From: Tanypteryx hageni
Lineage: Eukaryota > Arthropoda > Insecta > Odonata > Petaluridae
Direction: 5' to 3'
NCBI GenBank assembly: GCA_028673005.1
Contig: CM054117.1
Location: 3,534,001-3,598,000, forward strand
Length of the DNA stretch: 64,000 bases
Below are positions 1 to 12,257 of this stretch, in pieces. Below the pieces are notes generated by a model. The model did no database searches. It was not told the origin of the DNA and saw only the letters and a list, made by a program, of their open reading frames with translations. Position 1 is the first letter of the stretch, and each line of letters opens with the position of its first letter. The translations under genes were made by a program, and so were the position numbers.

Positions 1-2127
1 ATTCCACCTCACCCTCCACCTCGACCTACACCTCGGACTCCACGTCTACCTCCTCGTCGACCTCCACCTCGAACTCCACCTCGGCCTCCACGTCGACCTC
101 CACCTCCAACTGCACGTCAAACTCCACCTCGGCCTCCACCTCGGCCTCCACCTCGACCTACTCGTCCATCTCCACCTCTACCTCCACCTCCAACTCCACG
201 TCGACCTCCACCTCGACCTCCACCTTGGCTCTCCACGTCTACCTCCACGTCGACCTCCACGTCGACCTTTACCTCGACTTCCACCTCGGCCTCCATGTCA
301 GCCTCCACATCGAACTTCACCTCCAACTTAACCTCCACCTCGACCTCCAATTTGGCCTCCACTTCGACCTCCACCTCTAACTCAACATCGACCTCTACCT
401 TGGCCTCCACCTCGACCTCCACCTCTGCTTCCACCACGACCTCCAGGTCCATCTCCACCTCGACCTCCTACTCGACCTCAACCTCGGCCTCCATTTCGAC
501 CTCCACCTCGACCTCCACCTCGACCTCCACCTCGGCCTCCACCTCGACCTACTCGTCCATCTCCACCTCGACCTCCATCTCCAACTACACGTCGACCTCC
601 ATCTCGGCCTCCACTTCGACCTCCACCTCGGCCTACACCTTGACCTCCTCGTTCATTTCCACCTCGACCTCCACGTCGACCTCCGCGTCGACCTTCACCT
701 CGACCTACTCCTCGACCTTCACCTCGACCTGCAATTCGAACTCCAACTCGGCCTTCACCTAAGCCTCCACCTAGGCCTCCATCTCCAACTCCACTTCGGC
801 CTCCACCTTCAACTACTAATCAACCTCGATCTTTACTTTCACCTCGGCATCCACTTCGATCTACACATTGACATCCACCTCTGCCTCCATCTCGACCTCC
901 ACGACCATCTCCAATTCTACCCTCACCTCGACCTACACCTCACCCTCCACCTCAACCTTCACGTCGCCCTCCACGTCGACATCCACGTCAACCACCACCT
1001 CGACCTCCACCTCCAACTCCACTTCGTCCTCCACGTCGACCTCCACGTCGACCTTCACCTCGATCTCCTCCTCGGCATCCAAGTCCATCTCCACCTCGGC
1101 CTTCATCTCCAACTCCACATCAACCTCCACCTCGACCTCCACATCGACCTCCACTTCGACCTCCAACTCCACATCAACCTCAACCTCGCCTTCACTTCGA
1201 CCTCCACCTCGGCATCCACTTTGACCTCCACCTCGGCCTCCATCTCGACCTCCACCTCGACCTCCACCTCGGCTCTCCACGTCGACCTCCACGTCGACCT
1301 CCACGTCGAACTCCACCTCGACTTCCACCTCGGCCTCCATCTCAGCCTCAACATCGACCTACACCTCCAATTCAACCTTGACCTCCACCTTGGCCTCCAC
1401 CTCGACCTCCATTTTGACCTCCACCTCGACCTCCACCCCGACCTCCACGTCCATCTCCAATTTGACTTCAACTTCGGCATCCACTTCGACCTCCACCTCG
1501 ACCTCTACCTCGACCTTCAACTTGACCTCCACCTCAACCTCCACCTCTGCCTCCACCTAGGCCACCACCTCGGCCTTCACCTCGACTTCATCACCTCGAC
1601 CTCCACGTTCAACTATACGTCCACCTCCACGTCGACCTACACGTCCAAATCCACTTCGTCCTCCACGTCGACCTCCACGTCGACCTTCACTTCGACCTTC
1701 ACATTTACCTCCACCTCGACCTCCACGTCTATCTCCACCTCGGCCTCCACCTCCAACTCCACCTCAACCTTCACCTCGATCTCCTCCTCGGCATCCACGT
1801 CCATCTCCACCTCGGCCTCCACCTCCAACTCCACATCAACCTTGACCTCGAGCTCCACCTCGAACTCCACATCGACCTCCACCTCGACCTCCACCTCGAC
1901 CTCCACCTCGACCTCCACCTCGACCTTCACCTCGACCTCCACCTCGACCTCCACCTCGACCTCCACCCCGACCTCTACGTCGACCTCCACGTCGACCTCC
2001 ACCTCGAACTCCACATCAACCTCCACCTCGACCTCCACCTTGGCATCCACTTTACCCTCCACCTCGACCTGCACCTCGGCCTCCATCTCGATCACCACGA
2101 CCATCTCCAATTCTACCTCAACCTCGA
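1..2127. repeat. Higher-order satellite unit, copy 1 (2127 bp)
   Basis: The sequence starting at base 1 (ATTCCACCTCACCCTCC) recurs at 2128 and at 4230. The stretch 117-458 is reproduced with the same translation at 2244-2585 and 4346-4687. This copy contains blocks missing or replaced in copy 2, for example around 1250-1380 and 1680-1725. Confidence 0.9.
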
Positions 2128-4229
2128 ATTCCACCTCACCCTCCACCTCGACCTACACCTCGGACTCCACGTCTACCTCCTCGTCGACCTCCACCTCGAA
2201 CTCCACCTCGGCCTCCACGTCGACCTCCACCTCCAACTGCACGTCAAACTCCACCTCGGCCTCCACCTCGGCCTCCACCTCGACCTACTCGTCCATCTCC
2301 ACCTCTACCTCCACCTCCAACTCCACGTCGACCTCCACCTCGACCTCCACCTTGGCTCTCCACGTCTACCTCCACGTCGACCTCCACGTCGACCTTTACC
2401 TCGACTTCCACCTCGGCCTCCATGTCAGCCTCCACATCGAACTTCACCTCCAACTTAACCTCCACCTCGACCTCCAATTTGGCCTCCACTTCGACCTCCA
2501 CCTCTAACTCAACATCGACCTCTACCTTGGCCTCCACCTCGACCTCCACCTCTGCTTCCACCACGACCTCCAGGTCCATCTCCACCTCGACCTCCTACTC
2601 GACCTCAACCTCGGCCTCCATTTCGACCTCCACCTCGACCTCCACCTCGACCTCCACCTCGGCCTCCACCTCGACCTACTCGTCCATCTCCACCTCGACC
2701 TCCATCTCCAACTACACGTCGACCTCCATCTCGGCCTCCACTTCGACCTCCACCTCGGCCTACACCTTGACCTCCTCGTTCATTTCCACCTCGACCTCCA
2801 CGTCGACCTCCGCGTCGACCTTCACCTCGACCTACTCCTCGACCTTCACCTCGACCTGCAATTCGAACTCCAACTCGGCCTTCACCTAAGCCTCCACCTA
2901 GGCCTCCATCTCCAACTCCACTTCGGCCTCCACCTTCAACTACTAATCAACCTCGATCTTTACTTTCACCTCGGCATCCACTTCGATCTACACATTGACA
3001 TCCACCTCTGCCTCCATCTCGACCTCCACGACCATCTCCAATTCTACCCTCACCTCGACCTACACCTCACCCTCCACCTCAACCTTCACGTCGCCCTCCA
3101 CGTCGACATCCACGTCAACCACCACCTCGACCTCCACCTCCAACTCCACTTCGTCCTCCACGTCGACCTCCACGTCGACCTTCACCTCGATCTCCTCCTC
3201 GGCATCCAAGTCCATCTCCACCTCGGCCTTCATCTCCAACTCCACATCAACCTCCACCTCGACCTCCACATCGACCTCCACTTCGACCTCCAACTCCACA
3301 TCAACCTCAACCTCGCCTTCACTTCGACCTCCACCTCGGCATCCACTTTGACCTCCACCTCGGCCTCCATCTCGACCTCCACGACCATCTCCAATTCTAC
3401 CTCCACCTCGACCTCCACCTCACCCTCCAACTCAACCTCCAACTCGACCTCCACCTCTGCCTCCACTTCGACCTCCACCTCCAATTCAACCTTGACCTCC
3501 ACCTTGGCCTCCACCTCGACCTCCATTTTGACCTCCACCTCGACCTCCACCCCGACCTCCACCTCCACCTCAACCTCGGCCTCCACCTCGGCCTCCACCT
3601 CGACCTCCACGTCCATCTCCAATTTGACTTCAACTTCGGCATCCACTTCGACCTCCACCTCGACCTCTACCTCGACCTTCAACTCGACCTCCACCTCAAC
3701 CTCCACCTCTGCCTCCACCTAGGCCACCACCTCGGCCTTCACCTCGACTTCATCATCTCGACCTCCACGTTCAACTATACGTCCACCTCCACGTCGACCT
3801 ACACGTCCAAATCCACTTCGTCCTCCACGTCGACCTCCACGTCTATCTCCACCTCGGCCTCCACCTCCAACTCCACCTCAACCTTCACCTCGATCTCCTC
3901 CTCGGCATCCACGTCCATCTCCACCTCGGCCTCCACCTCCAACTCCACATCAACCTTGACCTCGAGCTCCACCTCGAACTCCACATCGACCTCCACCTCG
4001 ACCTCCACCTCGACCTCCACCTCGACCTCCACCTCGACCTTCACCACGACCTCCACCTCGACCTCCACCTCGACCTCCACCCCGACCTCTACGTCGACCT
4101 CCACGTCGACCTCCACCTCGAACTCCACATCGACCTCCACCTTGGCATCCACTTTACCCTCCACCTCGACCTGCACCTCGGCCTCCATCTCGATCACCAC
4201 GACCATCTCCAATTCTACCTCAACCTCGA
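2128..4229. repeat. Higher-order satellite unit, copy 2 (2102 bp)
   Basis: Second copy of the roughly 2.1-kb unit. It is near identical to copy 1 except for replaced or deleted internal hexamer blocks (around 3377-3600 and 3835), which give a net difference of 25 bp. Confidence 0.9.
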
Positions 4230-5233
4230 ATTCCACCTCACCCTCCACCTCGACCTACACCTCGGACTCCACGTCTACCTCCTCGTCGACCTCCACCTCG
4301 AACTCCACCTCGGCCTCCACGTCGACCTCCACCTCCAACTGCACGTCAAACTCCACCTCGGCCTCCACCTCGGCCTCCACCTCGACCTACTCGTCCATCT
4401 CCACCTCTACCTCCACCTCCAACTCCACGTCGACCTCCACCTCGACCTCCACCTTGGCTCTCCACGTCTACCTCCACGTCGACCTCCACGTCGACCTTTA
4501 CCTCGACTTCCACCTCGGCCTCCATGTCAGCCTCCACATCGAACTTCACCTCCAACTTAACCTCCACCTCGACCTCCAATTTGGCCTCCACTTCGACCTC
4601 CACCTCTAACTCAACATCGACCTCTACCTTGGCCTCCACCTCGACCTCCACCTCTGCTTCCACCACGACCTCCAGGTCCATCTCCACCTCGACCTCCTAC
4701 TCGACCTCAACCTCGGCCTCCATTTCGACCTCCACCTCGACCTCCACCTCGACCTCCACCTCGGCCTCCACCTCGACCTACTCGTCCATCTCCACCTCGA
4801 CCTCCATCTCCAACTACACGTCGACCTCCATCTCGGCCTCCACTTCGACCTCCACCTCGGCCTACACCTTGACCTCCTCGTTCATTTCCACCTCGACCTC
4901 CACGTCGACCTCCGCGTCGACCTTCACCTCGACCTACTCCTCGACCTTCACCTCGACCTGCAATTCGAACTCCAACTCGGCCTTCACCTAAGCCTCCACC
5001 TAGGCCTCCATCTCCAACTCCACTTCGGCCTCCACCTTCAACTACTAATCAACCTCGATCTTTACTTTCACCTCGGCATCCACTTCGATCTACACATTGA
5101 CATCCACCTCTGCCTCCATCTCGACCTCCACGACCATCTCCAATTCTACCCTCACCTCGACCTACACCTCACCCTCCACCTCAACCTTCACGTCGCCCTC
5201 CACGTCGACATCCACGTCAACCACCACCTCGAT
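4230..5233. repeat. Higher-order satellite unit, copy 3, truncated
   Basis: Follows copies 1 and 2 closely for about 1.0 kb, then departs near 5233 (ACCACCTCGATTTCC instead of ACCACCTCGACCTCC). After that the array continues in other block orders. Confidence 0.85.
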
Positions 5234-5398
5234 TTCCACCTCGACCTCCACTTCGACCTCCACCTCGACCTCCACCTCCAACTCCACTTTCACCTCGACC
5301 TCCACGTCCATCTCCAATTCGACCTAAACCTCGGCATCCACTTCGATCTCCACCTCGACCTCTACCTCGGCCTCCACCTCGACCTCCACCTCAACCTC

Positions 5399-6262
5399 CA
5401 CCTCTGCCTCCACCTAGGCCACCACCTCGGCCTTCACCTCGACTTCATCGTACATCTCCAACTCGACCTCCACGTTCAACTACACGTCCACCTCCACGTC
5501 GACCTACACGTCCAACTCCACTTCGTCCTCCACGTCGACCTCCACGTCGACCTTCACTTCGACCTCCACGTTCAACTACACGTCGACCTTCACATTTACC
5601 TCCACCTCGACCTCCACGTCTATCTCCACCTCGGCCTCCACCTCCAACTCCACCTCAACCTTCACCTCGATCTCCTCCTCGGCATCCACGTCCATCTCCA
5701 CCTCGACCTTCATCTCCAACTCCACATCGACCTCCACCTCGACCTCCAACTCGACCTCCACATCGACCTCCACCTCGACCTCCAACTCGACCTCCACCTC
5801 GACCTCCACATCAACCTCCACCTCTGCCTCCACCTAGGCCACCACCTCGGCCTTCACCTCGACTTCATCGTACATCTCCAACTCGACCTCCACGTTCAAC
5901 TACACGTCCACCTCCACGTCGACCTACACGTCCACCTCCACGTCGACCTACACGTCCAACTCCACTTCGTCCTCCACGTCGACCTCCACGTCGACCTTCA
6001 CTTCGACCTCCACGTTCAACTACACGTCGACCTTCACATTTACCTCCACCTCGACCTCCACGTCTATCTCCACCTCGGCCTCCACCTCCAACTCCACCTC
6101 AACCTTCACCTCGATCTCCTCCTCGGCATCCACGTCCATCTCCACCTCGACCTTCATCTCCAACTCCACATCGACCTCCACCTCGACCTCCAACTCGACC
6201 TCCACATCGACCTCCACCTCGACCTCCAACTCGACCTCCACCTCGACCTCCACATCAACCTC
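5399..6262. repeat. Satellite sub-repeat, 420/444-bp tandem pair
   Basis: The block starting CCTCTGCCTCCACCTAGG at 5401 recurs at 5821. The second copy carries an extra 24 bp around 5930-5955 (two more hexamer pairs), so the offset grows from 420 to 444 bp. Confidence 0.8.
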
Positions 6263-7447
6263 CACCTCGACCTTCACCTCGGCCTCCATCTCGATCTCCA
6301 CGACCATCTCCAATTCCACCTCACCCTCCACCTCGACCTACACCTCGGACTCCACGTCGACCTCCTCGTCGACCTCCACGTCGACCTCCACGTCGAACTC
6401 CACCTCGGCCTCCACCTCGACCTCCACCTCCAACTGCACGTCGACCTCCACCTCGACCTCAACCTAGACTTCCACCTCGACCTCCACCTTACCCTCCACC
6501 TTGACCTCCACATCCAACTCCACCTCCACCTCGACCTCCACCTCGGCCTCCACATCGACCTCCACCTCCAAATCAACGTCGACCTCCACCTCGACCTCCT
6601 AGTCGACCTCCACCTCGGCCTCCACCTCGGCCTCCACCTCGGCCTCCTCCTCGGCCTCCACCTCGACCTACTCGTCCATCTCCACGTCTACCTCCACCTC
6701 CAACTCCACGTCGACCTCCACCTCGGCCTCCACCTCGACCTCCTCGTCCATCTCCACCTCGACCTTCATCTCCAACTCCACATCGACCTCCACCTCGGCC
6801 TCCTCCTCGGCATCCACGTCCATCTCCACCTCGACCTTCATCTCCAACTCCACATCGACCTCCACCTCGACCTCCAACTCGACCTCCACATCGACCTCCA
6901 CCTCGACCTCCAACTCGACCTCCACCTCGACCTCCACATCAACCTCCACCTCGACCTTCACCTCGGCCTCCATCTCGATCTCCACGACCATCTCCAATTC
7001 CACCTCACCCTCCACCTCGACCTACACCTCGGACTCCACGTCGACCTCCTCGTCGACCTCCACGTCGACCTCCACGTCGAACTCCACCTCGGCCTCCACC
7101 TCGACCTCCACCTCCAACTGCACGTCGACCTCCACCTCGACCTCAACCTAGACTTCCACCTCGACCTCCACCTTACCCTCCACCTTGACCTCCACATCCA
7201 ACTCCACCTCCACCTCGACCTCCACCTCGGCCTCCACATCGACCTCCACCTCCAAATCAACGTCGACCTCCACCTCGACCTCCTAGTCGACCTCCACCTC
7301 GGCCTCCACCTCGGCCTCCACCTCGGCCTCCTCCTCGGCCTCCACCTCGACCTACTCGTCCATCTCCACGTCTACCTCCACCTCCAACTCCACGTCGACC
7401 TCCACCTCGGCCTCCACCTCGACCTCCTCGTCCATCTCCACCTCGAC
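6120..7447. repeat. Satellite sub-repeat, 684-bp tandem pair
   Basis: 6274-6576 and 6958-7260 encode the same minus-strand translation at an offset of 684 bp. The match runs from roughly 6124 to 6763 against 6808 to 7447. Confidence 0.85.
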
Positions 7448-7974
7448 CTCCACGTCGACCTCCGCGTCGACCTTCACCTCGACATCCACCTCGGCCTTTT
7501 ACCTCGACCTCTACGTCCATCTCCAATTAGACCTCAACCTCGGCATCCACTTCGACCTCCACGTCCATCTCTACCTTGGTCTCAACCTCCAACTCCACGT
7601 CCTTCTCCACCTAGACCTCCACTTCGACCTCCACCTCGGCCTCCACCTCGGCCCTCACCTCGACCTCCTCGTCCATCTCCACCTCGACCTCCACGTCCAA
7701 CTCCACGTCGACCTCCACGTCGAACCTCCACGTCGACCTTTACCTCGACCTTCACCTCGACCTCCACCTCAAACTCCACGTCGACCTTCTCGTCGACCTC
7801 CACCTCGACCTCCACATCCATCTCCACCTCGACCTCCACCTTGGCCTCCGCCTCGACCTCCACGTCCATCTCCTCCTCGGCCTCCACGTCCAACTCCACG
7901 TCCACCTTCAATTTGACATCCAACTCGACCTCCACCTCGACCTCAACGATGAAATGCTTATAGACATCAAGGAC

Positions 7975-8690
7975 CTTATACTAGTTTGTTAGAAGGTGCT
8001 TTTTCCGTGAGATATTTCATCATGGTAAATATTTCTTTAATTTAAAGTTTTCTCCTCTTGACGGATTTTCGTTTATTCATTATGGAAAAAGTAATGGAGT
8101 AAAACAATTGCTAATTTTTATTAGGATTATACTTTTTCCACATTGGGCTTATAATGCCACACGTTTCTGCCAAATTTTAAATGTATAGTACAATTAGAAG
8201 TGAAATAACATTTATCTAATTGTTTAAATTTAATAATTTTATCGGCCAAAATAACGACTATATGTATTAATTGAAATTTTTATTCGTTTACATAGACTAA
8301 CTTCTAAATAATGCAAAAATTTCAGCTACCTACCTTGCGGCGTAGTGTCAAGGTATCTACCAATTTGTTTAAACTTTAAGAATTTTTAACTGCCAAACAA
8401 ATTAAGATATCAAAATTTCTATAATCCCTGTTTCGTTTTATTTACAAATCCTACCTCTAAAAAAAATTTCGGCTTCGTAGCACATTTGGAAATACTTAAA
8501 CCTTGAAAATTTGTTTAAACAATTGCGAATTTTTAACTGCCGCATTGTTTTAATTTTTCAAGATTTTCGTTTTTTCTAGTCGGTTTTGCACAAATTCCTA
8601 CTAAAGAAAAAAATTTCTCTTCTCCAGCTCATCTGAAAGTGCCTAAATATTAATATCCTTCTATATGTATGTTATATCCTCCTCCTCCTT
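7975..8690. repeat. Left half of long-inverted-repeat element X
   Basis: AT-rich non-coding sequence. It begins with an ACTAGT...AGAAGGTGCTT motif and parallels 49918-50640 block by block (for example TAATGCCACACGTTT against TAATGCTACACATTT, and GAATTTTTAACTGCC in both). Only one arm plus some interior is present. The satellite array ends just before it, so the element lies at or near the satellite junction. No reading frame of note. Confidence 0.65.
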
Positions 8691-8934
8691 CTGTGTAAGA
8701 AACGTCTATATATAATGATATAAATGGGTACTTCTGTTCCTTTGTGGCTCCCTTTGTTACGCTAAAAAAATCGTATAATCCGATAAAAGTTCAAAATATA
8801 TTTTTGAAATATTTTAAGGTGATGGCGGAAAAAATTTCAAAAAAACTCCCATGTTTGACTGCAAGTTTGGCATTTTCTTTTACCATATGATTTCACGTAA
8901 AAATCGACTTTTCGTCTTGCAGGCTTTTGTTAAT

Positions 8935-9205
8935 TTTCAGATCTAAATTAGAAGTAATTAAACTATGATCTTCGGATCTAGCCCATGTTAAAGAATAACC
9001 TATGAAGTTTCTTATTCTGTTCATCTTTTTTTACGTACATTTCAAAATTTTTCATGCTAACCTTTTAATTCACATATTTTGGGAAAATCTTAGCATTTAA
9101 TTTGGATGTTGCCTTGCTAACCAATTATATTGTTATACCTCGAAATCTTATTCCTATTTCAATCCTTACTGGTGAAAGCGTGCTTTGAATTCTCTTACAA
9201 TTAAT
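8935..9205. repeat. Dispersed repeat, inverted relative to 49565-49855
   Basis: The reverse complement of this block matches 49565-49855 along its length. It includes TGATCTTCGGATCTAGCCCAT, TTTCTTATTCTGTTCATC and CGTGCTTTGAATTCTCTTAC. It is non-coding. In both places it lies close to element X, so the two repeats may be parts of one larger family. Confidence 0.75.
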
Positions 9206-9300
9206 AGGCAAATGCCGGCACCGTGTTTCCCTCCTCCCTTCCCCGGTTATTCATTGCACTACCTCTGAGATACCCATTTGGGCAGTAAGAGAGGCGAATT
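9205..9300. repeat. Inverted repeat partner of 12735-12835
   Basis: GGCAAATGCCGGCACCG...CTACCTCTGAGATA...GGCGAATTGGCTGGGCA is the reverse complement of 12735-12835. It lies directly upstream of a Penelope-like tail, so it may be part of that element. Confidence 0.7.
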
Positions 9301-9344
9301 GGCTGGGCACTCAAACAAACAAACATGGCACTCAGGGTCCCTGA

Positions 9345-9480
9345 AGATGGCAACGCAGATAGTCGCCGAAACGTCGGATGAGAACTCCGTAATAACCGGA
9401 TTGGAAACCCAAGAAAGGTTCACCAGAATTCCTAATAGGTTACATAATAATAAATATTTTAAGAAACCGAGAAATTTTTA
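9345..9480 (+). mobile_element. Penelope-like element 3' tail with hammerhead-like motif
   Basis: CTGAAGA at 9351-9357 is followed by a segment closing in GGC/GCC and by CGAAAC at 9367-9372. This is the arrangement conserved in the terminal regions of Penelope-like retroelements, where degenerate hammerhead ribozymes are known. The next 100 bp (ATAATAAATATTTTAAG...) resemble a retroelement tail. No Penelope reverse transcriptase or GIY-YIG frame is left here. Family assignment is by motif only. Confidence 0.5.
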
Positions 9481-9489
9481 GACTTGACT

Positions 9490-9785
9490 AACAAGGGGAG
9501 GACCCGTACGTGGGGTCACGGATTTTGCTGAAACTTGGTAGGCACGTAACGCTGTACTCCAGGATCACAACCAACCCCCCTTTTGGGCGTATATGATTAG
9601 TAGTTTTTATGCAAATTGAGTTTTTCGCGGTGAAGTTTTACTCGGTATCCACAATCATTTTTCATTTTTTTCTTCACTACATTTTCGTTCTCGGAATTTT
9701 TCACATTCTCTTGTTCACCACACGGCAGACATGCTAGAATTTACTGTCAGATCAGATCTTCCTTCATTTGTCTCTGTATACGTTT
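9490..9785. repeat. Long inverted repeat, left arm
   Basis: GGGGTCACGGATTTTGCTGA...TTTGTCTCTGTATAC is the reverse complement of 13440-13905. The two arms face inward around 3.6 kb that hold a hAT pseudogene and other insertions. The right arm contains an extra block at 13612-13786 that is absent here. Confidence 0.8.
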
Positions 9786-10311
9786 TAACTAATATTTATA
9801 TTCATAGTACATGGTAAAAAATCCATAAAATATTTTTGCGAACACTGTAATCGATGCTTTTAAAGATCCGTAATTGGCGATAAATATATCAGCCATAGAA
9901 TCATTGCCAATCTTTTAAGAATATCAATTGGTGAAGACAGTCCTAAATATATCCATTCTTTTTCCTGATCCTTTGCTCATATTGTTCGTCATGCGTTCGT
10001 GATGATCTGCCTTTGATTCTTGCGAGTGGACTGCGAAATCGGAGTTACGGATCAGAAGCAAGGAACAGGGACCATACACTAGTGCTGGTTAATGCATGTT
10101 AAAAATATTTTTATTGTATCTTCAAGACAGGCGTGTAATGCTCTCCATGCCCTACATCTTTTTATGCCCGCATGGTACGATTGATTAGTAAACCATAGGT
10201 TACTGAAACATTTACGGGCGCCGTAGGTGTATTAAAATATTTTTCCCTGTATAAACGCTTTGAAGAAAACACTGCATGTTACATCTGTCAAACCGTTCAC
10301 GATAGCGAGTT
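9786..10311. other. Non-coding interior sequence
   Basis: AT-rich interior between the left inverted-repeat arm and the DDE fragment. I see no convincing exon, terminal repeat or RNA gene. Confidence 0.4.
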
Positions 10312-10339
10312 TTACACCCATCTTGAGGGATCACCACTG

Positions 10340-10641
10340 TCCCTTTGTTTGTTGCCTTCCCTTTCGAGGGAAGGGGATAGTAGCTGGGAACGGCTGTGCA
10401 GACGTTTTGAGAATATATTCGTGACTTGTACGAAGTCGGGAAAATTACAGACAAGCACATACGAAAGGTATTTGGAGGAAGTCTTTAAGCCGTATGTCAA
10501 AGAAAGGAAGTTCCTGCTGCTGATAGATTCGTGGTCAGGACAGACAAGCCAGGCCCTGTACGACGAACGATTTATAGATGAAAATAACGAGCCTACCTGT
10601 AACGTTAAGGTTATACCTCCTAAATGTACATCCGTGTGCCA
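10340..10641 (+). pseudogene. DDE-type transposase fragment
   Basis: A plus-strand frame of about 100 codons contains LLLIDSWSGQT, then a Cys, then VKVIPPKCTSVC. This is the layout of a DDE endonuclease core: an Asp at the end of a beta strand followed by a conserved IPPKCT turn before the last acidic residue. The frame stops making sense at about 10641, where hAT sequence on the other strand begins, so the last acidic residue and C-terminus are missing. The N-terminal DNA-binding domain is also absent. I infer a truncated transposon joined to, or inserted in, the neighbouring hAT relic. The exact superfamily is uncertain (IS630/pogo-like is my best guess). Confidence 0.55.
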
Positions 10642-12059
10642 TCCTTCTACTTCAGAAAACTGACGAAACCTAAAATTAAATTCCTTCAGGAGAGTTTCAA
10701 TGTGTTGTGAAAATGGTTCAGTGGTAACATTTTCATCATTCAGACTCTCAATAATATATTTTAAATTCGGGAAATGTGATAATGAATTTCTCTCTAGGCG
10801 AGACTTCCACAATGCCAATTTACATTTGAATGCATCTACTGCACTTATCATTTTTGAAATGTGTTGATTTTTCCCTTGCATCTCCATATTCAGTTCGTTC
10901 AATTTTATAGTTATATCAACAAGAAATCCGAAATCCATCAACCAAGCTTTGTCATCCAACTGCATAATAATCATTTCTTGACTTGAGAAATTCCTTTACC
11001 TCTATAAGATTTATAAACCTCACAAGTATTTTGCCTCTGCTGAGCCATCTAACTTCGGTATGTAAAAGGAGATCATCGAATTCGGAATCTTCACCTTGTA
11101 AAACCAGTTTAAACAATAGGTGTTGCATTGGTATGACTCTTATGGAATTTATTATTTTTGTTATTGTTTTCATGACATGTTGAAAATAAAGAGCTTTTGC
11201 GCATAACATTTCTTGTTGTATAACGCATGATATGAAATAAATTTTGGAAAGAAAGGGTCTTCTTTACATAGCGCAATAAATCCATTTTTACAACATGTCA
11301 TCGAAGGTGCACCGTCTGTAGTAATTGCGGTCAACTTCATTAATGGTATATTACTTTCTTGGACATATTTTTTAAAAGCTGAAAAAATGTCTTCACCTCT
11401 TGTTCGTCCCTTTAATGGAAGAATTTTAAGAAATTCTTCCTTTCCTGGAAAATCATTCAACACTATCTTCACAACCATAGCCAATTCAGATGTGTCTGAT
11501 ATGTCTGTTGACTCATCCAGATGCAACGAGATGAAAATACATTTTTGTAAATCATGTCAACTCTTTCTCTATATTGGTTGCAATAACTTCAATTCTTCTC
11601 GTAACTATTCTTTCTGATAACTGAATCGTGTTGATTGCTGAGGTAATTTCATTGTTATTTTTAAAATCTTCGAAAAGTGAGTCAGCAATTGCTAACATGG
11701 CTTCTTTTACAATTTCGCCATCTTCAAAAGGCTTTTTCCTCTTAGCCAACAAATGCGAAATTTTAAGTGATGCAATCGTTGCTCTTTTTGATTGCAGCAC
11801 TGGTCTGGTAAAAATGCTCTGTTTAGTTAAAATAGATTTCATATCAGAAATTTTCTTTTTCCTGATCTCAGAGTTTAACGGATAACTAGTATTAAAATTT
11901 CCATGGATCGTATTAAAATGTCTTTCAACGTTACTTTTCTTTGAAAGTGAGACAAGCATTGCACAATAAGCAAACACACTTTCCTTTCAAATCAATAAAA
12001 CAGAATTGTTCTTCCCAATCAACATTGAAGTAATATGTCCTTTGCCTCTTATTACTCAT
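10641..12059 (-). pseudogene. Broken BED-finger hAT transposase (GTF2IRD2/ZBED-like)
   Basis: Reading right to left from an ATG at 12059, the frame gives a BED-type zinc finger with CVCLLC and, after a frameshift near 11960, HFNTIH. Next comes a helical linker, then LDESTDISDTSELAMVVK, the first catalytic block of this hAT clade. It is followed by ITTDGAPSMTCCK, holding the second Asp, and by VRWLSRGKIL, a conserved segment. At least three shifts of frame split the gene (near 11960, 11540 and 11190). The C-terminal dimerisation block is missing because the gene is cut at about 10641 by unrelated sequence. The same clade occurs at 28611-30537. It is clearly non-functional. Confidence 0.85.
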
Positions 12060-12257
12060 AATGGGTATGAAATTCTCTACAAATGAATTAATAAAGACAA
12101 CACACTGATTATCGAGAAAATATCAGCAATATTGTGAACTGTTGGTCAATTTAAATTGATTTATGTTTAACCAATGAAGAGGGAAATGAGCTATCACTGG
12201 CTGATATTGTAAGAGACGAAGAAAAATCTCCCACTTTGTATACTAATTGTAAGTAAA
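12060..12257. other. Upstream sequence of the hAT relic
   Basis: AT-rich and non-coding. I looked for a CAGNGGTNGGCAA-type hAT terminus here and did not find one. Confidence 0.35.

Larger units (their letters stand above)
1..7946. repeat. Hexamer/12-mer satellite array
   Basis: About 7.9 kb built from a degenerate 6-bp or 12-bp unit, consensus near TCCACCTCGACC, in long uninterrupted phase. Because the unit is a multiple of three, every frame on the plus strand gives Ser/Thr-rich strings and the minus strand gives Glu/Val-rich strings. These open frames are a by-product and I do not annotate them as genes. Variants (CGTCGA, CTCGGC, CTCCAA) are themselves repeated in blocks, which shows higher-order structure. 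The left edge is the window edge, so the full length is unknown. The right edge is abrupt near 7946, where AT-rich unique sequence starts. Confidence 0.97.

Noticed and set aside
117..7935. Many long open frames in the satellite (Ser/Thr-rich, Glu/Val-rich)
   Set aside because: They follow automatically from a repeat unit divisible by three with few stop-forming variants. Frames are open on both strands at once, with no domain, signal peptide or splice context.
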